From assembly GCF_016920785.2 (NCBI RefSeq), contig NW_024609857.1, positions 63,775,349-63,839,348 on the forward strand: a stretch of DNA of 64,000 nucleotides. Reading direction: 5' to 3'. The position numbers and the translations under genes are program-made. This DNA comes from Ixodes scapularis. Taxonomy: Eukaryota; Arthropoda; Arachnida; Ixodida; Ixodidae. The first letter of the stretch is position 1, and each line of letters begins with the position of its first letter. The notes beneath the pieces are model-generated. The model was not told the origin of the DNA, ran no database searches, and saw only the letters and a list, made by a program, of their open reading frames with translations. Below, piece by piece: positions 1 through 9,254 of this stretch.

Positions 1-3000
1 TTAGAAAAGGGTCATAGAAATTGAGGTTACTCGGGTGGCGTAAAAGAAATTTGGACATAGGTCCCTGCCAAGATCCTCGTTCAGTTACTATTACACGAAA
101 AGGGCAACCATCTTGGTGAGTTTTGGCGGTGAAAAACATTTCCAATTGATCACTTTTAGCAGTGTTTATCTGTTTCCTCAATTGGCTTCGATTGAGCCTG
201 TTGCACAACTGGAGTGCTTTTGTTTTCACTTGTTTTGGATTGAACCTCTCCAAGCATATAAAATTCTTGTCTATGGAGAACTGGGCTTTATCGAGGTAAA
301 TCTCTCTGGTCGTCACAACAAAACCTCCTTCCTTTGTCCGATATTAGAAGATTTAAATTGCTTTCTCGAAGCGAAAACAATATGAAGCGAAAACCATATA
401 GTCTCTCGGGGGAGCTTGCATAAGCGCACCATCAATAGCGCTGTCCGAGAAAGAGATGAGATACCTCGACCTTTTTTCTTAACGCGGGTCGCTTTAATGT
501 TTTCTAATCTTATCTTTGACCTGCTGATTTTGTGTATACATCTGAACTTTTATTACATTTTTTTCCCGCTAGTGTCAAGGGGTGAAGTCAGATTTAGTTT
601 CAATTTTTTAATGCATCTATAAACTATAACATTAATTTTTCTTCTTCTTTTTTACCTTCACATGCCTACTTCATTTATGTCTTCCTCGGGGAATGCATTA
701 AACTTACAGTTGGAGTAAGCGCTCTGTCCTGTCCCCTCTTCTTTTCCTTGGTGTTTGCGCTTTTGAATTTTTATAGAATGTGTAGCCAACTAGCCCAACA
801 GTTAATTTTGACCACAGGTATCCGTGGATTCAGCCCAAAGTGCGTCCCGCCCAAGCAATCGTGGTCCGACGGCGTCTGGTTTTCCCAATTCACGGCACAT
901 ATCCACGTTCTTGGACGAGCCAAGCACATAAAAACTGACCTTCGAACCTTTCTCGACTCCTCTGGCACAGCTCCAGTTGCAGAGTTTTGACAAGAAGGCA
1001 GGTTTTTGTCTGGTTCCTTTCAAAACAATGCAGGAATACACGTCTCACATAAGGACTTCCGCCCACAGCCCGACCCGGAAGTGCGCCCGACGTGCCACCA
1101 CCGCGCCGTGACGTAACCGAGATGAATTCATCAAGAACAAAGTTCGAGTTGGGGAGGAGGAAGCAGCCAGAAGCACAGAAGCTTGGGAGTGGAGAGGAGG
1201 TTTCTCTCCTTCACTCCAAATCTCCGCTCTCTTCCTTCTCTTGAGCTGCGAAGTGGTGATTATTCATCTTTTAGGATCACAGTGATTTGTCCCCTTTTTT
1301 CTGTGTCCTCAATCTCGGATTGTAGACGAGAACTATAGTTAAACACAAGTTTAGCAGATAACTGCAGCTTCCCACTTCTTCCCTTTCAACGCAAACTCAA
1401 AGTCGTGAGGTCACTGTCTCTGGTAATCAGATGTTGCGTCTTGAGAAACGCGTAGCTTGAAGCCGCCGGTCGTTTTTGCATGTGTCGGACATTGACACTT
1501 CAAGAACAGTTTCAAGAGGGCCATCCGTGAAAAGATTGGCGCGAAAAAAAGAAAATGCCTTTAGCACACGACGCGCACACGCCGTTGGTCACGTGAGCGG
1601 GATTTGTGCACTTTCTGCCGCGCGACGAGCTCACTCACTGCAGAACCATCACCCCCCGGTGATGACCTTTAATTCAACACAAGACTTAAGAGTTTGTGCA
1701 AAACTGAAGAGCTAACAGAAGTATTCTTAATAAGCATGTTTAAAATTTCGTACTAATTCGTTTTAGGTTTTTGTACTGTGTACATAATATTGTATGGAAA
1801 GCATTGATCAGTGATGAAAAGTACTAGCTGGCTCGTGGGTGAAGCGTCGTCTGCTAGCTTCTTGTCAAGCACCGCTTCATCACACGAAGTGCTCGCCGGG
1901 CTGTGGTTTGTACCTCACATTTTGCAGGCGCTGTAACCAGTTCGGACGAAAGCAGTTTTTAGGAGCGTCAAAATCAGGGTTAAGCAGTATCGTTGCGCAA
2001 ATCAATTCTGACAGTATTTCAGATTAGTTAAGCAGATCATTTTTGCGCTGCGAAAACAATACCCGATAACAATACGATGCATGTACCAAGACTGCCTAGA
2101 GATATCGAGTATCACTATCGGAGCATGAAAAATCTGTATTTTCGTATCGAATTGTTTGAAAATAAAAAAAAAGTGAAATACATTTAAGTTGTATCGAGTG
2201 TATCATGCCACTACAGTGGCTCTATGTATGCCGCCATTCTTAAGTATCTCATTACATTTGGAATGGGAACTAGGCTGCCGTGCCGAGTCGGAAACGAGCT
2301 GCCATGTGAAAAATTTTATTATTTTTCGAGTGTGCGTGGTTGGGGTCACAGTATCTACTCCCGAAATCCGGCACTACCCTCCTCTATCTAAGGTGATAGG
2401 GAGAAAGCTTGTTAGATCGCAGAGGCATTCAAACGGAAGGAACACAAATGAGAAAGTGATTTTCAGAGTGATCACTTGCGTAGCTTCATGGCATGTTTGG
2501 AATCTTATCTTGCTATTCGACTCTCCTCTCTCTTGACAGGCGATAATTCTAGTAGGGGGTGGTAAGAAGTAGAAATTTCATTATATTTTCGTTGAAAGCG
2601 GAATGTGAATGTTGTTTCTAAATAAAGAATTATGTTCGTTTGGCATGAAAATTTGGTTGCGTTAGTGTTGCGTGCCATATTATGGACTGGCGAGAGGACT
2701 GAATTTTGTCTATGGAGCGTACCGTGGTATCAAAGAAGGAAATTGACTCTTGATTGCGAATCACTGCAATGGTCATGTCACCAAAATAAATGCATAGGTA
2801 TGAAAGCCAGAGTGATATATACCCATCCGTTCTTTGTGTCTTTATACCGAAGAGGTTTTCTGAGCAGGACTTAATCCAACAAGACTGCTCTGATGTAACC
2901 TTGGGCCACTTATACGACAGGTCAAATGCAGAAGCAGCATGGCTCGCGAGTTTGAGACGAGAAGGCATGACTCAGGATCCAAAATGTTCGATTCACTGGA

Positions 3001-3100
3001 GCGTGGCCCCTAAGAAGCACAAAACCAGTTCCTTGACTCGTGCTACCTTGGAGCAGCATATAGTCTGCGTTTGAATCTCTGTTAGCACTTTTACCTATCT
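1..3100. other. No recognised gene
   Basis: I find no supported gene in this stretch. The open frames are short, lack family motifs and overlap on both strands. The minus strand between about 960 and 800 keeps a frame of roughly 50 codons followed by a GGGCTAGTTGG motif. That motif resembles one in the insertion at 48653-48820, so it may be a fragment of a dispersed repeat. The rest is AT-rich intergenic sequence. Confidence 0.5.
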
Positions 3101-3157
3101 CTTCGAACGATGTTACTTAAGATTAGCCACTGATGTTATAAGCTCAAGCCTCAAGAA

Positions 3158-3270
3158 AGGACAGCAATTCTTCGAGGCAGCTCTTGATTTCCTGCCATTC
3201 TGACAGGAAATCTAGAGGATCCTTGAAGAATGGCAGGGAGTCCACAGCAGCCTTGGAGACTTGCTGTCCT
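3158..3270. repeat. Imperfect hairpin, about 113 nt
   Basis: The arms start AGGACAGCAA and end TTGCTGTCCT, which pair perfectly. A second strong block, TTCCTGCCATTCT against AGAATGGCAGGGA, pairs nearer the loop, with small internal loops between. The size and bulged stem could suit a pre-miRNA-like RNA or a decayed miniature foldback element. No flanking duplication was seen. Confidence 0.4.
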
Positions 3271-3843
3271 TCTGCATAAAAGATATATCGAGAGCGTGCA
3301 TATTTGTGAAATTGTCTTTAACGAGTAAACATAGCTTCAGTTTTTCGAAAACGGGACTTGATGCCTTATAGAGAAAAAAAAAAATGGGACGAGAGAAATG
3401 GACCTCCGAAACGGGATGTCTGCAGTCACCCTAGCTATTTGGAATATTGTTCAGTCCAAAGAACTAGGCACACATGCACATTGCACAAGCATTTTCTGTA
3501 CGGATTCCAAGTAAGTGACTCAAATAAAACATTAAATACGCATGCAATGCTTTTTGTCTTCAAAATTTATTGATGCAATGCCAGAGCTTGTGAAGCTTGT
3601 GCCCTATTTCTAACATGCTGCAGTTGGATAATTTTGCCCTATTAGCAGTAGATTAATGTGGGAAAGTCTGAGCTGACCACCATACATAGCTGAATTATCA
3701 AGAGTACTATAACATATGCTGCTTTTCTTGAAATGATCATGTAAGCATCTGAAAGACAAGGACAGCAGGATACTAGGGCAAGCTTTCCAATAATGGCACC
3801 TGTCGTAAACATGTGGTAACTGTGATATCAAAATGTCTTGCAG

Positions 3844-4271
3844 AACAGAAATGCTACAATGGATCCACTGCAGAAGTTGCCCTGACTCTGCCCAGCCGCA
3901 GGGCACTCCTCCAGAGAATCCGGAAAGCGAGGAACAGCACCCAGCGGCCTGAGCCGACCTGTGTGGAAGATCATGTCCTGGTCCGCCCATACAAGCAGAC
4001 TATAGATGGGCAAAACTTCTTGCTGTACCAAGGGTCAAAGCACGGCACTCACTTCCCGATTTTTGGAACAGCCCCAAATATGTGATTCCTGTGCACAGAC
4101 ACAAGTGTACTTGCTGACAGTACATTCTTTGTAGCACCCAAGATTTACATACAGCCAGCTCTCTACCCTGCACGGTTCGTGCGGCCTGCGAGCACCAGAG
4201 AAGCTCAGAAGATGGTGCCACTTATCTATGTGTTGACCACGAGGACAGAGGCCTACGTACACGTCTTCAAG
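3844..4271 (+). pseudogene. MULE-type transposase-derived gene, N-terminal exon (decayed)
   Basis: The exon is preceded by an acceptor (TCTTGCAG) and ends in AAG followed by GTTAGT. Reading through, it contains SRRALLQRIRKAR, a PEPT segment, DGQNFLLYQGS, then ADSTFFVAPKIY and QKMVPLIYVLTTRTEAY. This order is typical of MULE-domain proteins of arthropods: an arginine-rich linker, a FLLY segment, D-S/G-TF before VAP, then a MVPL(I/V)Y strand. One in-frame TGA (4083-4085) interrupts it between the linker and the catalytic-fold start. The acidic residue expected in the DGTF-like position is kept as D. It is probably the first recognisable piece of the gene continued at 6684, 18642 and 32620. Assignment is from remembered family patterns, not a search. 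Confidence 0.6.
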
Positions 4272-4660
4272 GTTAGTTTTGCCTACAAATATGAGGTGGA
4301 ACTTGTAGAGAAATGTGATTGTAGATATGGTTGTGAAAATTATGCACTTGTACAGTAGCCAGTGTTGGGCTAGGTACATCTCAAAAGCACTTGAAGTGGA
4401 GTGAAAAGTAGAAACAGAGTTCATGCGCTTTAGGTAAAGATGCAAGTACATCAGCACTAGACGCAAAGTACTCCAAGTAAAGTACCGTAACTTCACTGAG
4501 CTTTCCCAGTAAAGTACAAAAATGTTTTTGATTAAATCTTTTATGATAGCTCTTTATTGGCCTAAGATAAAGCTCTTTAAACTCTGGGATACATATAGCT
4601 CCAAGAATAATGAAGGTGTGTCAGAGTTTTAGTCCCCCACTATATGTTCAACAAGAGTTT
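4272..4660. other. Intron-like spacer
   Basis: AT-rich sequence between the decayed MULE exon and the Helentron-like repeat. No gene or structured feature recognised. Confidence 0.4.
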
Positions 4661-4857
4661 AAAAGATGAAAGCCGTTTACAACTCCCTGTAACGCCGAAT
4701 TAGAGCACAGCTCTTGAGGAGGAGGAGGGATGGTACTGGGGGTAGGTCTAGTGACCTCGGGTGGCGGGGGGTCACGTGACCTTGTGGAAGTCACGTGACC
4801 TTGGGGTGTCGCGTGACGTCGGGAGGGGTGGTCACGTGACCTGGGGGCCACGCGACG

Positions 4858-5070
4858 ATGCCGATGACGTCATCAGTGACGTCACTGATGACGTCATCAG
4901 TGATGATGACGATGGGGATGCCGATGACGTCATCGGTGACGTCGCTGATGATGACGATGACGATGCGGATGCCGGTGACGTCATCAGTGACGTCACTGAT
5001 GACGTCATCGCTGATGATGACAATGACTATGCGGATGCCGGTGACGTCATCAGTGACGATGACGTCAACG
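4858..5070. repeat. TGACGTCA (CRE-type palindrome) tandem array in copy A
   Basis: Tandem degenerate units of the form GATGACGTCATCAGTGA and GATGATGACGATG. The 8-bp palindrome TGACGTCA recurs many times, so both strands are alike. Asp-rich or Met/Ser/Thr-rich open frames across it are simple-repeat artefacts. Confidence 0.8.
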
Positions 5071-5114
5071 GGGGGTCACGTGACCTCGGGGGCGGTATCC
5101 GCAGGTCACGTGAC

Positions 5115-5410
5115 CTGGATAACCATCGTGACCCTCGTGAGGGTAACCCTAGTAACCCTTGTGAAGGCAACTCTCGTGACCCTCGTGAGGGCAACTCTCG
5201 TGACCCTCGTAATGGTAACTCTTGTGACCCTCGTGAGGGTAACTCTCATAACCCTCTTGAGGGTAACTCTCATAACCCTCTTGAGGGTAACTCTCATAAC
5301 TCTCGTGACCCTCGTGAGAGTCACCCTTTTGAGGGTAACTAGCCCTCGTAGCCCTCGTGAAAGTAACCTTCGTGAGAGTAACCCTCGTAACCCTCACGAG
5401 CGTTACGAGG
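5115..5410. repeat. Minisatellite of about 20 bp, unit like TGACCCTCGTGAGGGTAACT
   Basis: Roughly a dozen degenerate units of CCTCGTGAGGGTAACTCT type. Each contains the small palindrome CCTCGTGAGG or CCTCTTGAGG. It is present only in copy A of the Helentron-like family, so it arose within this copy or was lost from the others. Confidence 0.75.
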
Positions 5411-5506
5411 GTTACTCGCGGTTACGCCGACGGCGACGGCGACGGCGACGGCGATGCCGACGCCGCTCAAGCCGGGAACGGGCGCCTAAGAGCTGCGCTC
5501 TAAAAA

Positions 5507-6683
5507 ATATTAGGGACCAGAGAACATAACAACTAAGACCACCAGCAGCCATTACTTATTTAACAAACTTAAAAGCTGGGGTAAACAAACAAGACAGGAC
5601 AGGTGCTGTCACCTCCTGTTTGTACCTCCATCCAGTCTTTATTGTTTCGTGCTGTTTTACCTACAATATGTTTACATTACTCGTTTATATAAATGCCCTA
5701 AGGACATACTTCGGAGCAGGGCCGTAGCCGGGAAGGGGGGGGAGGCCTAGGAACCTTGGCCCCTTCCGAAATTTCCAGATTAGCTGGAACCATTCTCTCT
5801 CACCCCCCCCCCCCCCTCCCTTGCTCAGTCTAACTTAACAAAGGCACCCCCTTCCCCCGAAAAAAAAATCCTGTCTACGGGCCTGCTTGGGGGTATTACA
5901 TAAGGGCTGGATTACAACACAAAAAGGGTAGCATGTCTAACAAACACACGTCTAGAGGGAAAATACAAAAACAAAGTATGCTAGTACATGTGTATAGATG
6001 GCAGTACATGCAAAAAGCTTGTTCTGAAAAGCGACGATTTTCGGCTTTGTATGCCTTACTAAGGAACGACTTGTTCACTGACTATAAAAGCGTTCTGAAG
6101 GTATGATGTGTGCTGACCAAGGGCACAGGCTGTAATATGTACAATTTGGAAAACTGATAGCCGTGCAAGTGTACGACGACCAGAGGGGAGAGGATGATTT
6201 GCGCTAATTATAGCTGGTGAGGCTAGTGAAAGAGGAATAATCTGAGTAAATGAAACACATCACACGATGCTGAAGCGAATCAAAGTTTTATTTATTAAAA
6301 ACGCTTGCTGTGGGTCATATGTAGCATTAGCCTATTATTGTTGGGACATATAATAATGGTCGAGTATGCAAGAATTTTTAATTGAGGGGGAGGCTGTTTA
6401 AGGTCACGCTTAAAAAAACAAAACAGAGCGATTAGCAGCGGAGATAGTATGACTGATATCAGTGGCCCACGAAAGGTTAGAATTGTTAGATGAAAGATGG
6501 CCCCCGAGATACTTGTATGAATCGGCGGTTTGCAGGGGAATGCTGTTATGTGAATAGAAAAACAGACAAGGGATTAGAGCGACAAGTAAAACACACGAGC
6601 TTGGACTTCTGAATGTTTAAAGTTAGTTATTTCAGTTATACAAGAGTTTGTAGTAACTTTTAAAAATCTTCAATTTTTTCCAG
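5507..6683. other. Intergenic/intronic sequence with homopolymers
   Basis: Poly-C and poly-A runs near 5800-5870 and AT-rich sequence. No gene recognised; presumed intron of the decayed MULE gene. Confidence 0.4.
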
Positions 6684-6946
6684 ACAAGACAATTGCTACA
6701 GGCGCTGGACAAATATTCTGCCCACCATTCTTCGTGGCGGACTTCGAAATCGCAGCGATGAATGCTGTCCGCCGCAGTTTCTCCACCACCGTGCTGAAGG
6801 AACGCCTGTTTAACTTCACCCAGTGCCTGTACAGGAAAATACAAAAGGCGCAACTGCACACAATATATGCAGAAAGTACAGCATTCAGCTTGAAATTACG
6901 AATGTTGTTCGCTCTCTTATTTGTACCCGAGCATAAGATACGGACG
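6684..6946 (+). pseudogene. MULE-type gene, second exon
   Basis: A polypyrimidine acceptor (CAATTTTTTCCAG) precedes the exon and ACG followed by GTAAGT closes it. The open reading includes FFVADFEIAAMNAVRRSF, then LFNFTQCLYRKIQ, then KLRMLFALLFVPEHKI. In MULE transposases this order is the DFE(K/I)A catalytic acid segment, a CxFHF(T/S)Q.(L/I)(Y/W)RK(I/V)Q helix and a LRML.AL.FVP block. The usual Cys and His of the CxxH motif are replaced (ERLFNF). An AG at 6687-6688 would join in phase with the previous exon; the stronger AG at 6682-6683 would not. The 3' end is phase 0, which fits the phase-0 start of the piece at 18642. Confidence 0.65.
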
Positions 6947-7414
6947 GTAAGTGCTGTCTTGCAAGCGAGCGTTCAATATAATCTAAACAAAACTATAAGC
7001 TACTAAAAGTCACCTGAAATGACTGTTACTTGTTTCTAATTTGCAATTCTGTTCCCCAAAGCCATTATTAGGTGGTTACCCAAACAGCACAATCTTTTAG
7101 CACAGAAGAAATATTTTTTTCAGATTTGAAACATTTTCACATACAATCTCATAGACCACCCGATATTTCAGCAAGAAAATCCTTCCACTTGAACCCCAAA
7201 ATGTTTTAAAGGCATAGCATTTAGAGGGTCAGCCTTCATGATTTCTTATTTGGTGAAGCATTCATAGAGATGGTTAGGGTGGGGTGGGAGCACAGTGCAT
7301 TTTGGGAAGGCGCAACGCATGCTTGAAGGAGCGGTGCATGTCAGGAAGGCAAAAGGCATACCCTAAATTGGCATATACTCAATAAATTATTATAATTTCT
7401 TAATGACGTGGTAT
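6947..7414. other. Spacer before LTR element 1
   Basis: AT-rich sequence ending in the TA-rich target GGTATATAT. Nothing gene-like recognised. Confidence 0.4.
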
Positions 7415-7418
7415 ATAT

Positions 7419-7835
7419 TGCCGCGCGCGCAGCTGGCCAAGCTGGCAGCGCGCGCGTGGCCTAACGGTTATCGCACTTGCTTCCCATGCTGAAAGCCAGG
7501 GTTCGATTCCTGGCCGCGGAGGCGCATTTTTGTTGACACTGTAATGTAAGGTTCTGGTGAATTCGAGAACCGTCTTGCTGATTCGAGGTTAGAATGTTCC
7601 ACGCGCCGAACCTTCTATGCCGAACGATCCAGAAACCCACGAGGGTACATAAGGGATTCCGCAAGGCGAGCGGAGTCAGTCTCGCCCCAGCGTTCGACTC
7701 TGCTGCCACGCCGACTTCGACGCCCGCGACGCTCTATTATTATCTTTTGTACTCTTTTATTTTTGGCACAAGTTCGCCACATTAAACGTTTATTTTTTCC
7801 TGTTTATTTGTTATTTTTGGTCACCACCCGTGACA
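7419..7835 (+). repeat. 5' LTR of element 1
   Basis: Nearly identical to 12913-13329. The 3' half, with ATTAAACG and the TTGGTCACCACCCGTGACA end, is shared in pattern with the LTR of element 2. The 5' half is unrelated to it and begins with GC-rich CGCGCG runs and a tRNA-like module. Confidence 0.93.
7450..7521 (+). other. tRNA-like module (Pol III A/B-box pair) inside U3
   Basis: TGGCCTAACGGTTA (7457-7470) matches a tRNA A box/D arm. GGTTCGATTCC (7500-7510), flanked by CCAG and CTGG, forms a perfect T arm with B box. Spacing between the boxes is tRNA-like. The acceptor and anticodon stems do not pair well, so this is tRNA-derived rather than a working tRNA gene. The same module recurs in the 3' LTR and, diverged, at 54663 and 55080. 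Confidence 0.7.
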
Positions 7836-7839
7836 TTTT

Positions 7840-7851
7840 TGGTGGAGGTGC
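7840..7851 (+). promoter_or_regulatory. Candidate primer-binding site
   Basis: TGGTGGAGGTGC begins four bases after the 5' LTR and starts with TGG, the complement of a tRNA CCA end. The same motif follows the LTR of element 2 (22527-22538). A variant, TGGTGGATGTGC, follows the inverted LTR fragment at 54.8 kb. The primer tRNA was not identified. Confidence 0.6.
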
Positions 7852-7861
7852 TGGGTAACGC

Positions 7862-9254
7862 ATGTCCCTGCAGCGTACCCCTCCCAGGGCCCGCAGTGCA
7901 AGTCCGAGAGCAAGCCCCCGAAGACCCGACGAAGACACCACCAAGACTCGATTAAGTCGCCGCATTCAAGGCCTACACCCGGAATTTGGACCTTTGCCAC
8001 CCAGAACCGTGCAGTCAAACAGGACGACGATGAACAACCAGTCGCCGCAGACCTCGACCGCTCCATCCGTCGTCTTCATGCCCGTCGCCCCACGCAACCC
8101 GACGCCGTTCCATGGTGAGGCCCATGAGGATGTGGAGGATTGGCTACAGCATTACGAACGAGTGGCCCGCCATAACCAGTGGACACCAGAGCAGTGCCTT
8201 CAGGACGTCTACTTCGCTCTGGAAGGCACGGCACGCACCTGGTTCGAGAACCACGAAGCGTCGATTTCGACGTGGGAAGAGTTCCAGGCCGAGCTACGAC
8301 GCACCTTTGCCAACCAGCAGCGACGACAGCGCGCCGAAGAACTCCTTCAAGCAAGACACCAAGGGCCAAACGAGAGCATCACAAGCTTCGTCGAAGACGT
8401 TCTCCGCCTCATGAACCGCGCCGACCCAAACGCTCCCGAAGAGAAAACGTTGTGGGTCCTAATGCGCGGCGTTAAAGAAAACATCTTTGGGGGCCTCGTG
8501 CGGAGCCCGCCTACGACTGTCCAGGGTTTCATTACTGAGGCCACCAACATCGAACGTGCCCTTCACGCACGGGCCTCACACTACCAGAGACTTCCCGGCT
8601 TCGCTGCCCCCTCGCCGTCCAGCTGCAGCATCCCGGACATCCGCGACATCATCCGGGACGTCGTCCGGGAAGAACTCAGGAAGCTGCTGCCTGCTGCCAA
8701 CCAGCCGGCTTCGCTGTCGATAGCCGAGGTGGTGCGCGAAGAAGTTCAGCGCGCAATTCAACCGGAGACTCCTGCCAGCGTGGCCGCAGCCGATCAGCCG
8801 ACGCTGACCTACGCCGCAGTGGCCCGAGGACCGTCGCCAACTGCTCAACACTACCCGGTGGCGCCACGACGAGACAGACCCACCAACGCAGGCGTACCCC
8901 CGACGCAACGACGAAGTACGTCAGTACGACCGCCGAGAACAGCAGGCGCCAAGGAAAACCGACGTGTGGAGGACAGCGGATCGACGACCTATCTGCTACC
9001 ACTGCGGGGAGGCCGACCATATCTACCGTCGTTGTCCCTACCGGCAAATGGGCCTGCGTGGGTTCCACCCGAACGACCCACATCCGAGGTACGGCGAACG
9101 CCCTCGCGACATCGAGGAGTACCTCCGACGTTCGCCCTCCCCAGTGTCGTCTCTCCGCCGTGAAGCCCGCTCCCCATCGCCACGACGTTCAGCCTCCCCA
9201 GCGCCACGATCCCGCCGAGAGAGCCTGTCTCCCCTGCGTCGTCGGGAAAACTGA
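7862..9254 (+). pseudogene. Element 1 gag (frameshifted)
   Basis: ATG at 7862 opens an Arg/Pro/Ser-rich N-terminus. A retrotransposon-gag domain follows (EDWLQHYERVARHN, then WFENHEASISTWEEF and RRTFANQQ), and then a Pro-rich hinge. A +1 shift between about 8865 and 8905 moves the nucleocapsid part into another frame, where CYHCGEADHIYRRCPY supplies the CX2CX4HX4C knuckle and an SR-rich tail ends at TGA 9252-9254. Gag of element 2 is uninterrupted over the same span, which shows that the shift is a lesion. The product would form the capsid-like particle and bind element RNA. Confidence 0.85.

Larger units (their letters stand above)
4661..5506 (+). mobile_element. Helentron/HINE-like nonautonomous element, copy A
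   Basis: In this orientation the repeat starts near TGAAAGCCGTTTACAACTCC, conserved in all four copies in the window. It has a subterminal AGAGCACAGCTCTT (4702-4715) and ends with its inverted complement AAGAGCTGCGCTCT (5488-5501) followed by AAAA. The last motif is itself a small hairpin (AGAGC-TGC-GCTCT) ending in CTAA. Terminal blocks with subterminal inverted repeats around a variable tandem-repeat core are the layout of Helentron-associated elements such as DINE-1. The core holds CACGTG palindromes, then a TGACGTCA array (about 4858-5070), then a roughly 20-bp minisatellite (about 5115-5410). No replicase-helicase gene is present. No target duplication is seen, as expected for Helitrons. 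It lies between MULE exons. Confidence 0.6.

Noticed and set aside
4761..5529. ORFs of 193 and 223 codons with DDAD or TLVTLVR repeats
   Set aside because: Simple-repeat frames inside Helentron-like copy A.
7450..7521. A functional tRNA gene
   Set aside because: A and B boxes and the T arm are good, but the acceptor and anticodon stems do not pair and the unit is duplicated in both LTRs.
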